From: Camellia lanceoleosa
Taxonomy: Eukaryota > Streptophyta > Magnoliopsida > Ericales > Theaceae
Reading direction: 5' to 3'
DNA length: 64,000 nucleotides
Assembly (NCBI GenBank): GCA_025200525.1
Contig: CM045768.1
Coordinates: 53,185,177-53,249,176, forward strand
Shown: one piece after another, positions 46,417 to 58,909 of the stretch
Layout: the number at the start of each line of letters is the position of its first letter
Position numbering within the stretch: the stretch's first letter is position 1
Translations under genes and position numbers: made by a program
The notes under the pieces: generated by a model
What the model was told of the DNA's origin: nothing
Database searches by the model: none
Seen by the model: the letters and a program-made list of their open reading frames with translations, nothing else

Positions 46417-46534
46417 CTGAAAACAAGAAACAAGCAATTTCAGCTCTTTTTTAAAATCAATTGTTAAAACTACATTAACCAACAACAAGGATCAAACTTA
46501 TGGGACACCAGAGAAATGTCTGGTACATGCAGAG

Positions 46535-46578
<44 letters not shown>

Positions 46579-46699
46579 GTGTCTGTGTATTCACCATTAA
46601 AATACATACCTACGTGCATATAAATATATGTACATGCGTGTGGCTTTCAGTTTGTGCGTCTATGAGAAAGAAGTAAATAAAAGTTGAAGAAAGCAGTAC
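46417..46699 (-). other. 3'UTR intron of GRAS gene 2
   Basis: Donor CAAAG|GTACTG and acceptor TTTCTTGTTTTCAG|ATCAT on the minus strand. The junction is 51 nt after the stop codon. The intron holds a (CT)n run (46534-46578). Confidence 0.72.
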
Positions 46700-46750
46700 C
46701 TTTGCCTGTGTTCTCAAACATCTTTGCAACGTTGGGAAGAAAGCATTAGT

Positions 46751-49036
46751 CTATGCAGGAACCCAACAGGAGCTAGCACAGAAAATCTTACCCCTCCATC
46801 CCTGCAGCATCCATTGACCATCTTCATCGATCACGAAATCTTTGTGGTACCCTGCCTTCTTCACCTTACCCCTGAATTTGTTTAACGTCTCCTGATCCAA
46901 TGGGAGCATCTTGAAACCAGCCCTCATGGTGCGAGCCTGCCACTGCTTGTATGTCTCGGGCCTCTCCACCCTTTCTGCACCCTCACAAGCAATTATATTC
47001 ATAACTTCACGCCCAAATAACTCTCTCTCTAAGTTCACCCTCTCCTGACCTTCACGGGGCATAGTAATGTCAAATATATCAAACATTGAAGAGTAGTAGA
47101 AGAGTGCCTCACGAAACCGAGTTACAAAGAAGGGGGCATTGTAGGATCCGTTAATTATTGAATGGGTGAAAATGTCCGGATTCATCTTCCTAATTAACTT
47201 CAGAACAGCATCCCTTGGACTATCCACGTCAACTGTCTCATCAGGTAGTATCCTAAACCGGAAGAGAGAGTTCACAGCAAGTACCTCATCACTCTGTATA
47301 TTCAGGTCCTCAATTTTGATAGTTTCCCATTTCTGTGCTATGGCATGGTATTGAAATTGAACATTAAAGCGTTCACAATACTTTGCCAAGCGATGCCCTG
47401 TCTCCTCAACCAATTCTGCAGGTCGGAAACCAGGTTGTGGAACCTCTATCCCAGTGATTCGAAGTTCCGGGGCTCCACCAGGTAGGGCTGAGAGGTATTG
47501 GATAAGGATGGGCCACTGGAAACCATATAGGATACCAAAATCAATAATATGGAGCTTTTTTTTGGTTGAATTCATAGCTAAATCCAAAATCATTTTGTTT
47601 GAGAAGAATGTCGATATCATCTTGAATGGGGCAGCAGAAAGATAAAGCTGGTAAGCTTTCAACTTTTCTGCAGCTGTAATCCTCTTGGAAGCTAGGTTTG
47701 CATAAATCTGGCTTCCAGTGCCAGCCAAGCGTGCCTCAAGACCATTGGCAAAGATATAGGCTACCCTCTGAGACCCATTACCAAAAGGAGAAGTGTGCTG
47801 CCTAATCTGCTTAAGTTGTTCGTTGGCAGTCCTGCGATCATCAGTAGCAACAGATTGCGCGCAATTAATCAAGAGTGTCCTCAAATCCACCACTTCATTT
47901 TTGTTGCCCTGTTTCTTAGCACGAGTCTTTGCGCCACTAGATCCATGTGGTTGTCCATTCTGCTGGGAGGTCTTGGTTGCTTCACTCTGCTCCTCTTCAT
48001 CACCATTACAACATGCAATCTCGCTTCTCATTTCAGTACATAGCAATACCTTGTCAAGCAATGCAGACAACTCGGCCTCCTCCACACACTCCATGTAAAC
48101 TGCCGACTGCTTGCTACTCCTCTCCTCTTCTAAATCACTATCCTCCCGGTGATGATTCTTCCTACCCCTCAAGCCATTCGGTGAGCTTTCCCTCCCCTCC
48201 TCCACCTTGACTACAACCTCTGAAGCCCTTTCCTCCGATTCTGGAGGCAATGCATCCAAATCAATAACCAATGGATTGTTTTTAGGAAGGAACTTCTTAG
48301 CTTCCTCCATCCCTCTATTGAACTGCAAAATGGACTCACTATTGCTAAATATGTTTGAAACCAGATGGCTACTCATAGAAGGGTCTATTAGACCATTAGA
48401 ATCGTCACTGAAACTCTTCGGAGAGTCAAATGACAACCGCGAAGTGGCTTTCAAAGTCGTCTCAAAAGGGTATCCGGAAGTATAACTTTGAACAGATAGT
48501 TTTTGCTCTCCCGGATCAACAATGCATTGAGAATCAATGGAATTGCTACCGCTAATATAGCTGGCAGTACTTTGCTCACTGGAACTACCAAATAAAAAAT
48601 CAGGGCTTTTGATATTTGGATGATTGAAGTAAAGAGGGGGTGGTTTATTGGGGGAGGCAGAGCCAAGAACATCATATAATGATTTCTCAGTTTCTTGTAG
48701 GGCCAAAGGATCATCGAACATACTGGGTTTCTGCTCCATGTTCTCCTCCATGAGTATGGAGTTTATGTAGTTAAGAAGATTATTGGAGTAATCACTATCA
48801 TCTGGAGAGTCCACTTCTGAACTTGTACTCGATATCGGCGCAACGAAACCGGGGTTGGGAGAATCAGGGGGAAGGAAAGAAAGGTCAATGGAATTGAGAT
48901 CTACAAGGTCATCTTTAAATTGGAACACGTTGGAGAGATTTTCAGATTGATCAAAAGTGGGGAAGAAAGAATCATCATTGAATTTGAAACCTTGGGTAGG
49001 ATCGGAGAATTCAGTGAAACTTGGATCCATGACCAT
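46751..49036 (-). CDS. GRAS transcription factor, SCL14/SCL33-like (gene 2 of array)
   Basis: A 761-residue LISCL-type GRAS protein, intronless in its coding region. Acidic N terminus with NYINSILMEENMEQKPSMFD (99-118 overlap) and QETEKSLYDVLG. Basic KTRAKKQGNK at about 370-379. GRAS domain from about 381: LHRI, VHIID as LHIIDF 495-500, LHRII, PFYRE (NAPFFVTRFREALFYYSS near 633) and SAW ending QGWRGKIFCASSCWVPA. Two in-frame starts, Met1 and Met3, are possible; Met3 has G at -3 and G at +4 and aligns with the start of gene 1, so it is the better start. Residues about 353-625 are nearly identical to gene 1, whereas both ends match gene 3, which suggests gene conversion. Expected in the nucleus. 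Overlap of function with the other two copies is inferred. Confidence 0.96.
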   Translation of the reverse strand: MVMDPSFTEFSDPTQGFKFNDDSFFPTFDQSENLSNVFQFKDDLVDLNSIDLSFLPPDSPNPGFVAPISSTSSEVDSPDDSDYSNNLLNYINSILMEENMEQKPSMFDDPLALQETEKSLYDVLGSASPNKPPPLYFNHPNIKSPDFLFGSSSEQSTASYISGSNSIDSQCIVDPGEQKLSVQSYTSGYPFETTLKATSRLSFDSPKSFSDDSNGLIDPSMSSHLVSNIFSNSESILQFNRGMEEAKKFLPKNNPLVIDLDALPPESEERASEVVVKVEEGRESSPNGLRGRKNHHREDSDLEEERSSKQSAVYMECVEEAELSALLDKVLLCTEMRSEIACCNGDEEEQSEATKTSQQNGQPHGSSGAKTRAKKQGNKNEVVDLRTLLINCAQSVATDDRRTANEQLKQIRQHTSPFGNGSQRVAYIFANGLEARLAGTGSQIYANLASKRITAAEKLKAYQLYLSAAPFKMISTFFSNKMILDLAMNSTKKKLHIIDFGILYGFQWPILIQYLSALPGGAPELRITGIEVPQPGFRPAELVEETGHRLAKYCERFNVQFQYHAIAQKWETIKIEDLNIQSDEVLAVNSLFRFRILPDETVDVDSPRDAVLKLIRKMNPDIFTHSIINGSYNAPFFVTRFREALFYYSSMFDIFDITMPREGQERVNLERELFGREVMNIIACEGAERVERPETYKQWQARTMRAGFKMLPLDQETLNKFRGKVKKAGYHKDFVIDEDGQWMLQGWRGKIFCASSCWVPA

Positions 49037-49095
49037 TCACAACTCCAAAACCCTAGAAGAAAAAAAAAGAAACAAGAAAGGTACCCTTAAGAACC

Positions 49096-49440
49096 CTAAA
49101 ACCCAAATCAACTAATTTCCAGAAATCAACAAAGTTTCTACATCTAATTCTAGACTTGAAATCTAGACCACCATGACACCATAATGAAATAGCTTAAAAC
49201 GAACTACAATGGGTAGAGTCTAAAACAGTCGATTCATGGTAAGATCAAAGATGTGTCCTTCAAAAATAAGAGAAATTCTAGATCAAAAATCAGAGAAAAA
49301 GCAGCTAAAAAAGTTCATACAAGTTTGCTAGTAATTCATTGAAAAAACCTATGAGTTGAAAGTAGAAGACGTAAATGAATCAAAGGCAGAGAAGCAACAG
49401 ATGACAAAGATGATGAGAAACTAGTGTGACATTTGCGTAC
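49096..49440 (-). other. Probable 5'UTR intron of GRAS gene 2
   Basis: Donor CGGAG|GTACGC and acceptor GGGTTTTAG|GGTTC on the minus strand, 345 bp. Gene 3 has the same sites at the same spacing. Another acceptor close by (ttctag) is possible. Confidence 0.6.
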
Positions 49441-49740
49441 CTCCGAGGAATAGAAAAAACAGACAGCAGTGTAGTGAGAGAGAAAGAGAGAGAGAGAGAG
49501 AGCAATGATTCACTGAACCTTGTACGAGGAGCTAAAAAGTAGGTTTGTAAAAAGGGTTTGAATGGATGAGAGAGAGTAATGATTAGATATATATAGAAAG
49601 AAATATATTTTCTTTACGTTTCTTGCAGCAGAGGTCATGAATTTTCCAGGATAGTGGAAGGTAGACGAGGTCATGAAACAGAGCACTGGAAAGTGGAAGG
49701 TAGACGAGGTGAGCTCGACCGGTAATAGCCGGTCAATCCC
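49441..49740 (-). promoter_or_regulatory. Promoter and 5'UTR of GRAS gene 2
   Basis: Leader with a GA/CT run (49477-49502), TATA-like ctatatatat on the minus strand (49583-49594) and the palindrome GACCGG-TAATAG-CCGGTC (49717-49734). A short local duplication (ggaaagtggaaggtagacga region, 49651-49712) is specific to this copy. Confidence 0.72.
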
Positions 49741-49879
49741 TGTGTTAAGTCGTGTGTAATTTCTGACACTTATGCTATATTAGTCTTATTTCAGATATTT
49801 ATGCTATGTTAAGTTCTGCATAATTTTTTATAAAATTTTAAGTCTTATTTAGATAAGAATACATTCCACAAGATTCTAT

Positions 49880-50055
49880 TTACGAAACGTAACGTGACAC
49901 GTTACGTTTTTGTAAGTGTCACGTTACGTTTATATAGGTGTCACTTTACATTACGTTTATGTCAGTGTCACGTCACATTACGTTTATATAATATCCCATC
50001 TGTTGTGGTCACGTTACGTTACGTTTATGTAGGTGTCACGTTACGTTTCGCAAAC
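49880..50055 (+). repeat. Short minisatellite of GTGTCACGTTACGTTTAT units
   Basis: Five to six imperfect copies of gtgtcacgttacgtttatat (about 27-35 bp apart). ACGT recurs more than a dozen times, often as the palindrome ACGTAACGT/ACGTTACGT. It lies 150-330 bp upstream of the gene 2 promoter palindrome and is absent from gene 3. Confidence 0.85.
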
Positions 50056-50596
50056 TTAATCTATGGTAACATTTAATTTTATTTGTCACTAAAAATGATG
50101 AATAGTGTATTTTAAATAAGAAAAACACATTTTTCACCTATTTAAGTGATTTTTTGGAAAATTGGTAAAAACACATTTCTGTATATAAAAACAAAAATAC
50201 ATTTTTGTGTATTTGTATATAAAAACACAAGAGTTGATGTTAAACATTTTGAAATTTAAAATTCAGTCATGTAAAATGAAACTTTAAAAAAATATAAAAA
50301 ATTAAAATTACCAATTTCTTGCAAAAATACTCTATTTAGTTTCATTTTCAAAATCTATTTTTTTATTAAAAGAAAAACTAGAAGACTAAAAATTAATTTG
50401 GTGGAAAAAAAAAAAAACCATTATTTTCATGTATTTTTCTCATTTTTTAAGGTTAAATATATTTTCAGTATTTGATTTTGTTAAAATAATTTTATTGCTT
50501 TTCCTCTTTTAAGAAAAAATTAGTGAAATATCTCTCTCTAACTTTGTATATTAGGAAAGGTCTAAGATTTTTTATTTTTTTTATTTTTATTTGCTA
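50056..50596. other. AT-rich spacer
   Basis: Nothing recognised. Confidence 0.5.
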
Positions 50597-50764
50597 AGAT
50601 CCCTCACTATTTTCACATAGAAAATTCAACTCAAATAAATTTTGTTTGGTTCGGAGAAATTTTTCTATGAAAATTGAAATTTCTCTGAATTAGGGGTAAA
50701 ATTTCTCTAAATCAGACAAAATTTCTCTAAGTTGAATTTTTTCTATAAAAATGTTGAGGGATCT
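50597..50764. mobile_element. 168-bp foldback MITE, TA duplication
   Basis: Ends AGATCCCTCA...TGAGGGATCT are flanked by TA (50595-50596 and 50765-50766). The inverted arms continue for about 50 bp through 'tagaaaattcaact'. The terminal sequence is not the Stowaway consensus, so the superfamily is uncertain. Confidence 0.75.
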
Positions 50765-50766
50765 TA

Positions 50767-51628
50767 AATATTCTTTATTTTATAAAATCTTTTTATCAAG
50801 AACTTTAAAAAAAATTCCTTTTTTAAATCAAAAAATAAATTTTAAAAACCAAATCAAATAAAATGAAAGTTATATAACTTTTTATTGCACACGTGTGGTT
50901 GCATAACTCTAGAAGTAGAAAATTACTCATAATCACATAGGCTATAGCATAAGAATATGTAACTTTTTATTGCACCCGTGTCGTTGCATAACTCTAGAAA
51001 TAGAAAATTACTCTTTAATAATCATATAGCATAAGAAATTCCAACATTGACAATTTTCATAAAACAAAAACAAAAACAAATACCTAGGCAACTGGATTAA
51101 AAGTTAATTTTTTAATATTTTAATTTTTTTTATCACATTATCTCTTTATTTTTTTTATATATATTTTTTAAAAAATTAAAAGTTAACTTTTAACATATTT
51201 CTCAAAATAGATTTAATGAATTTTTTGATAATAAAAAATATTGAAAATTTTAAAAAATTTATTAAAATTTTTATTAAATATCTTACATAAATATAAAATC
51301 ACACTATGTGAATCTTATATCAAATCACACTCATATAACATATTTAAAAATTTTGATAAAATTTTGAAAGTTTTAGCATTACTTTTTGACAATTGTACAA
51401 ATTATAATCCGCCACCATGACCCACGGGATCTACCACTGGGATGACCTGTGTTGCCGGTGAAAAACCGATATCGTGCAGCCCACCATTTTTTTACTTTGT
51501 TGAATTCAACACATTAAAAAAATAATTATAAATAAATAAAATTCTTGGAGAGCAAGCCTCTTTAATTTACAATTAAATTTTACACAATTATATACAATAT
51601 ATATCACATAACTTTGACATTTATCTAA
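50767..51628. other. AT-rich spacer
   Basis: It contains a near-repeat of 'ataactttttattgcac' (50873 and 50958). No gene. Confidence 0.5.
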
Positions 51629-52101
51629 GAGCATCTCCAACGGTTCAGCAAAAATTTCATCAGATTTGAGTCAAAAATGAGTGATTTCCTTGATTTGATA
51701 CTTGGCGTTCCAACGGTTTACATCAAATTCGTTGCATCAAATTTCTTGTACGGCAACTGGTGGTTGACCGGCGACCGGTCGAAGCCCAAAAAAATTTTCT
51801 TTTTTTTTTTGGAACCCGTTGAACCTTTTTCGACCTTTTGAACTTTCTGGGTGGTCGGCGGTGGGTCAACCGCGGCCGACCGGTGGTCGACCCAGCAAAA
51901 AAAATTTTTTTTTTTTGATCGGTTTGAACCTTTGAAAAAGTGAACTGTTTGGTGAAATGCTTCGCTTTTTTCATTTTGATACAAAATTTGCTGAATTTTC
52001 GATTTGGTATCGATTTGGTGAAACCGTTGGAGCTCAAAAAAGTGGCTTTTTCATCAAAATTTAAATCTGATGCTGGGTTTGGTTAAGCGTTGGAGATGGT
52101 C
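51629..52101. mobile_element. 473-bp MITE with GAGCATCTCCAAC ends
   Basis: Left end GAGCATCTCCAACGGTT and right end reversed GACCATCTCCAACGCTT, flanked by TAA (51626-51628 and 52102-52104). Three-base TAA/TTA duplications fit the PIF/Harbinger group. No coding capacity. Confidence 0.82.
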
Positions 52102-52439
52102 TAAGTCGGCCAATCACGATTGTCGTGGCATTTGCTGAATCGGGTCAAACGGATGCATAGTCATTGTCAAAAGGGTAATGTGTCCTAATCTCTATTATTA
52201 CCCGTAGATGTGTTTATTTGGACGGATTGAGATCTCGTTTAGGGATTAGTCAGTTTAGTTAAAAAGTTATTAAAAAAAGTTAAAAAGTCAAAATTCATAC
52301 TAAACAGTCAAAGATTTTATTTTCTCTCTACTTTTTACATATTTTTTTGTAAAAAATCAAAAAGTCATTCTAAACATACTAGTTTTTTTTAGTTCATATT
52401 TTAGTCAAATAGTCAAAAAATTACTAAATTAGCCTGTTC

Positions 52440-53750
52440 CCAAACGAGGCCTGAATAAGAGGAGAATATAATTCATCGGACTATTAATCGTGGGATATAT
52501 TGTCCCCAGACTATTTGGTTGGACTGGATTTGTATCCTATGTTTGTTTAGTCATGGGATTAGATGTCTGGATTGGACTATTTTTAATGAATCTAATGTTT
52601 GTTTGGGATATTATGAAAAATGATAAATGCTCAAATAACTATTTTATCATTTTCAATTATTTACTAAATAATAGCAATATTAAAAATAGCTTTAATATTT
52701 TAATTATTTTTAGCTAGATTAAATAAAAATTTATGTTATTTTATTTTTTGCTCAATTAAATAAATTTATTTTTAAAAAATTAAATACATGAAATATAAAC
52801 AAAAATATATGTTATTTTTTAATTAAAATTTTAAATAAATTTATTTTAAATAATAATAATAATTAAATAATGAAATAAAATAAAACATCTATTGAAATTT
52901 AAATAATGAAATTAAATAAAATATAAACAAAATTTTAAAATTAAACATCAATAAAATATCTATAAAAAAATATTTTAAAAAATTAAACAAATAAAATTAA
53001 ATAAAATTATTTTATTTTTAAATTGAGATATTTAAATTTTTTTTGAATTTTACTAAATATAATATATAATTAAATACTAGAGGGCAAAAATATAATTTCA
53101 TTGGTTAATCCCATAGGATGAGTTATCTCATGATTTCTATCCCACCCCCCATGGGATAGAATAGTCCCACAAATATGAGACTAATAGTCCGGGGGGACTA
53201 TTAGTTCGGAATAAAACTTTTGAAGCAAACAATAGACTGTTAGTCCGATGGGACTAAAAGCATCTCCAACCCATCCTTCATATTGTCTCCTCCAACCCAC
53301 CCTCTAAATTCATCTCCATTTGAGAGAAGAATGAGTTCATCCTCCATATTTGAAGAAAGGATGAAAAAATGAAGGAGCCCTCCAAAACACTATTCATTTT
53401 GTATTTCTTATTATATTACAAATAACTTTTAATTTATAAATTTAATTTTTATAAAATTGACATCATTAAAAAGTATAAAATCATATCTTTAAAATGAGTA
53501 TAATATTAAATATATTTTACAAAAATTTTAAAATTAAATATTTATTAATGAATAAAATTACTTTTTGAATAGAGTTTGAATGAAAGAAATGAAGGATTGT
53601 GGTTGGAGTTTGAATGAATAGTGACTTCCTCTATATTTACTTTTTAAATAAAAAACATTATATTCATCCTCTTAGTGAGAGTATTGCATTGGAGATGCTC
53701 TAATAGTCTAATCCCATAGCCTAATTCTTCAAAACAAACACGCCCTTATT
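52440..53750. mobile_element. Probable MITE with GGACTATTA ends, hosting a second MITE
   Basis: Motifs around 52477-52545 (ggactattaatcgtgggata) return inverted near 53100-53260 and 53704-53725 (tagtctaatcccatag). The last part is displaced by the nested element at 53258-53700. The outer borders are not resolved, and the middle is AT-rich and non-coding. Confidence 0.5.
53258..53700. mobile_element. 443-bp MITE of the CATCTCCAACCC family
   Basis: Ends aagcatctccaaccc and (right, reversed) gagcatctccaatgc, flanked by TAA (53255-53257, 53701-53703). Same family or superfamily as 51629-52101. It splits the GGACTATTA-type element. Confidence 0.78.
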
Positions 53751-54875
53751 TTGTTTTGTAGATGGCCCATTTAGATAAGTGCTTATGATTTTTATTTTGT
53801 TTTTGCCCAAGAGGAAATTTGGATACTTGATTTGTTATTATTAAGTTCTAATGACTGCCGATTAAGGCTTATTTTTGGGAATAAGATTAAAAGTCAATTT
53901 ATTGGCTTTTTAGTTTTTTTTTATGCTTTTTTTTTTTAATCACATTATCTACTTTTTTTATGCATTTTTTTTTTAAATATGTCAAAAAATCAACTTTTAA
54001 TCTATTTCTCAAAATAGACTAACAACATAATTTATGTTTACGATACCAAATTTATTTTCAAAATTGCTTTCAAAATTGCTTCCTCACGATTGCATTGATG
54101 CATGATTTTGATATATTTATATATACACATGAAAAATAATTAATTATTTAACTTAAAATTTAAACATTATTGATTCTTTAACATGCCTTAGGCTTCTCTC
54201 CAGTCCTCCATCAAACTGGAGAAGTACTGTTGGGCTTTGTGGACTTTTTTTTTTGTCTCATTTTGATAATTTGAACCATTAATATTTTAAGATTCGTTGA
54301 ATACATCATCCCTGTAAAAAATAAAGTCGATTAGCCTTTGTTTGGGATCTGGGTTGACTTTTTAGTTTTTTGACTATTTTAGCCTGGAGTTAAAAAGTCT
54401 CGTTTGTGATAGATTTTTTAATTTTTTGACTTTTGTAAGAGAAAAAATGAAATGATTATAGTTGAGATGTGATGTTTTGTTTGATTGACTTTTTAGCCTA
54501 TTTCGTCTTTTTATGACTATTTTAGCCCAGGCTTTTTATGCCAAATGAAGCATTGAATAACGACAACCATATATTTGTATTAGTTTTGTATGAAAAAAAA
54601 TAGATAGTAAGAAAATAAACGGTTTATACAAAATTCATCCAAACACTTAATTTTCATTATCTGATTGACTTGATTTTTTGCAGTGATGCTCTACTCGACG
54701 AACCTTAAAATGTGAACGGTTTAGATCATTAAAATGGGACCCAAAAATTGGTTCATTAAATATTTACTCGTATTATTAAAAACTCCAAACTAACTTAATG
54801 GTCACAAATCAATTATGATACAATTTATACATAATATTTAAATTTGTTATTATCAAATATTTTTACTAAGATTAA

Positions 54876-55039
54876 GACTTTATTTTTCATAACCTAAAAA
54901 AGTCAAAAAGTCACTATCCTATTTAAATTATATCATCTTATTTAAGTAACATCGTCTCTCTACCATATCACTTCAAACTTAACTCATACTTCATAAAAAG
55001 TCAAAAAGTATACTTATTTAGATCATCCCAAACCATCCC
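54876..55039. mobile_element. 164-bp TAA-flanked insertion, copy B only
   Basis: TAA at 54873-54875 and 55040-55042. Copy A has the empty site (gattaaagctaaa near 40345). The ends show only partial inverted similarity (gactttatttttcataacct against gggatggtttgggatgatct). Confidence 0.72.
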
Positions 55040-56200
55040 TAAAGCTAAAATATGACATAAAATTTAGAGCGGTTCTATCTTAGATAGCTTTTTAATATAT
55101 GAATATATGTCACTATTTATTTCATAGTGTTAACATAAATATATAATTTTCTTACCTAAGTTCAAAATTTTTAATAGATATCTATAAAATATGTTCATAT
55201 TTCTTATTTAAAAAATAAAAATACTTATAGATATTTTAATAAATAAATAGGTCAAATGATTCATAAGTTGGGCATAAATCAAGATATTTTTCAATGATTA
55301 GGTAAATGTCACATTGACATAAATATACAAGTCATTTATGCGTAACTCTAACAAAAATGAATAAAATTTAATTGATTATATCATTTTTACTATATATTTT
55401 AGATAAATTTTATTTTATTATTAAAACTAATTTTTGTTTATTTATTTATACTCGTGCATAGCATAATCAAGGCCATTTTACCCGCTCTTAACACAAAGTA
55501 AAAATAAAACTAATTAAGCTTTTAAAAATAAAGGTATTTTTTTTTTTTTAGTAGTTTCATAATACAAAAATTGTTAAAATTTATAAGTTATTGATACAAA
55601 AAAAAAAAAAATTAAAACGAAACTAATTAAGATTTTAAAAAGAAAAGTGATGCTATTTTTTTTTATTTATTTAGTAACTTCATAATACAAAAATTGTTGA
55701 AATTTATAAGTTATTGACACAAAACAAAATTAAGAAATAAAAATGTGATCCCTTGAATTTTTTTTTTAATTAACTTTAGAATATAAAAATTGTTAAAAAT
55801 TATTAGTAGTAAACAAAAATAGAGTAGAAATTTGTATAATAAAATATCATAAATAATTATTTTTTAACTACACAAAATTTAAATTTTAAAAAATGATAGT
55901 TGCCATTTAACTCTTATCTAATTTTTAACTCACTACACCTCAGTTCTTATATTTTAGTTTTTTTTTTTTTTTTTACAAATTTAAAAAAATTGTAGGTGAC
56001 ATTTCATTCTTATCTAATTTTTAAACTATTACCCTCTTCTGTTCTTCTATTATTAGAATTTTTTTTTTAAAAAAAATTAGGTTTATCTTATTTTATTTTT
56101 GAATTTTTAAATTTCAACTTAATTTTTTTTATTCAGTGGTCTTTTGGCAAGTTGGGTTAAAAGCTGTGTTTGCAGCTTGGGGGCTAAAAAAGCTAGGGGT

Positions 56201-56820
56201 GATTATTCAATATTTTCAGAATATGGACACGTGGTGTTCCGTAAAGTTTTCATTGGTAGAGAGAGATAGGGGCTCATGATTTATGTTGGGAATGGGGGGG
56301 ACAACATGAGAGCTAAGTAATTGGTGATTGGCTTAGAGTATGGGCACCTGGTGTTCCGGAATTATTGAATAATTTTCCAAAAGGAAGATGGCTTTTTTAG
56401 TTATGGAGTCATTTGGCAAGTCTAAAAAAGCTACATATAAAATTACAATTACATGCTTTATATTATTTAGGGTTTTACATGGGTGAAAATGTAAATTTTC
56501 TAAATTGGGTGATTATTCAATATTTTCAGAATATGGACACGTGGTGTTCCGTAAAGTTTTGATTGGTAGAGAGAGATAGGGGCCCATGATTTATGTTGGG
56601 AATGGGGGGGACAGCATGAGGGCTAAGTAATTGGTGATTGGCTTAGAGTATGGGCACCTAGTGTTCCGGAATTATTAAATAATTTTCCAAAAGGAAGATG
56701 GCTTTTTTAGTTATGGAGTCATTTGGCAAGTCTAAAAAAGCTACATATAAAATTACAATTACATGCTTTATATTATTTAGGGTTTTACATGGGTGAAAAT
56801 GTAAATTTTCTAAATTGGGT
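56201..56820. repeat. 310-bp tandem duplication, copy B only
   Basis: Two adjacent copies starting gattattcaatattttcaga at 56201 and 56511. Copy A has one (about 41546-41860). The copies differ at very few positions, so the event is recent. Confidence 0.92.
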
Positions 56821-57584
56821 GGGGTAGTTTGGTCATTTTATTATAATGTGACATCATTTGATTTTTACTAAATTTCTCTCTACCTCATTTTTCTAGAATT
56901 TATTTAATTTTCCCTTTCTATATTCTTATAGTTCATCCTCAAATTTAAACTTGATTTTTTTTTTTTTATCTTGTATTTACAGAATCCACTTTCGTTCTTG
57001 ATTTTCAATTGGGTTTATTCTTTTTCGAAGATTCATCTAATTTTCTCTTTCTATATTCATCTTCAAATTTAAACTTAATTTTCTTTTTTGTTATCTTTAT
57101 CTTATATTTATAGAAATTCACTCTTACTCTTTCTTTTCAATTGAGTTTATTCAATTAAGTGTATTTCAAAAAAATTAATTAGTCTTGCATATTTATATAA
57201 AATAGTGAAATCACTCAAATATATTATTTAAATATCCATATAAATTAATATCATAGTATTTAATTAATTTTTAACATGTTTCGTATTATTTATCACATTT
57301 TATTACTTACTCGTGCATAATACAAATTTTATGCTAATATCAATAAAATGGGCATGGTAGGGTGGAGCTAGAATTATTAGGCTTTGTTTACAAAGAGTCA
57401 ATTTAGCTTGGTTTTTTTAATCTTTTGACTAATTTAGCTTGGTTAATTAGTTTCTTCTAGGAATAATTTTTAATTTTTTTTGGTTTAAATGTGATAGTTA
57501 TGATAGAAAAAATGAAATAATTATGATTTGGATGTAATATTTTGTTTAACTTATTTTATTTTTTTGTACTTTTTTAGTCTCAAC

Positions 57585-57974
57585 CAAGGTTTTAAAAAGC
57601 GGTCGCAACCATTACGTAACGGCGTTACGTAACGATTTTGGCAGTTAAAGCTACCCGTTACAGCTGTTTTTGCAGTGTGATTGAGATTCACAGGTGTGTC
57701 GTCAGAAGCGTTGTCAGATGATGCCGTAACATCAAGAATGTAATGGCTCAAGTTACGTAATAGCTTTCAAACCGCTTTTCGAAAAACACAAAAAAAAAAC
57801 TGAAAATGGAAAAAGAGAGATAGAGAGAAAAAGGAAGATAAAGAGAGAAAATGGAGGAGTAAGAGATAGAGATAGAGAGAGAGAGAAGAGGGAAGATGAA
57901 GAACATGTTATTGATTTGTTGAAGCTGTAAGACCTATGCTATTCTATTCAACTGCTATCACTCAACCATTTTGT

Positions 57975-58005
<31 letters not shown>

Positions 58006-58454
58006 GTTTGAAAATAATAATAATAAGTGTGGTCATTATCTATTTAGATTGGTTAAAATATGTATATATATATATATATATTTAGGCTCTTATTTATTCT
58101 CTTACTTTTGTCATTGTTTATCTTATATATAATAGTTAGTGATTGATTTTTTATATAATATAAAGTCATTAATTATCAAAATAAAATGTAAAAAACTCAA
58201 TTTATAGTGATTTAAAAATATGAAATATATTGGATCATACTTAAAAATTTACAAAATTTGATCAATATTTATTTTTAACCTAATAAATATAATCATGGAA
58301 AAAAAATATGCATATCGGTAAGTTTTTTTCAAATTGTGCAAAAAATAAAAAATTCACGGTTCGTTCATCAAGAATCAAGCATTCGTTACCTTTACACCCA
58401 ACGCAACTGCCACCGCCACCGTTACGGCGACCACAACCGCTTTTCAGAACCTTG
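57585..58454. mobile_element. 870-bp hAT-type non-autonomous element, copy B only
   Basis: The 8-bp duplication GTCTCAAC (57577-57584 and 58455-58462) flanks ends CAAGGTTTTAAAAAGCGG and, right reversed, CAAGGTTCTGAAAAGCGG. Copy A has the empty site near 42628 (aatctcaactaaattgcc). Subterminal DNA near the left end is rich in cgttacgtaacg. No transposase. Confidence 0.9.
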
Positions 58455-58909
58455 GTCTCAACTAAATTGCCAAACGGGGAACATAGTATTTTGTAAAAAG
58501 TTTTTAGAGATCATGTAAATTGACTCCATTAAAATTATTAAAAAATAAATATGTTGGCATTAAAATTATTTATAGATAGAAAATTTATACAAAAAAGTAT
58601 ATTTAGAATGATGTGCTAACGATATTTTTAAAATTATGAGGATAATAGTGAGTGTTTTATAAAAGAATAAAATAAAATAAAATTACATCATTCTATTTAA
58701 ATATTTTGTTTATATGTCATTATCTTTTCTTTTTTTTTTTCTTTTTTGTTTTTTAATAAAAATAGTTAAGGGTTCATCCAGAGCATTTGGTCTAAAGGTT
58801 ATGGAGAAATGCCCCCATTTAATCAGCCTTAAGTATTATATTTTCTTCAACAATAATGCTTGGGAGCTTTAATTTGAGAGCTTTAATGATGTAGAGAGTG
58901 TCCATGTGA

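Larger units (their letters stand above)
39535..49740. repeat. Tandem segmental duplication, copy A (spacer plus GRAS gene 2)
   Basis: From about 39535 to the promoter of gene 2 the sequence is homologous, in the same order and orientation, to 54030-63530. The main differences are four transposon insertions and small tandem duplications, each described separately. Confidence 0.88.

Noticed and set aside
52490..52717. 75-aa plus-strand open frame with hydrophobic stretch
   Set aside because: It lies in a probable MITE and AT-rich DNA; the hydrophobicity follows from T-rich codons.
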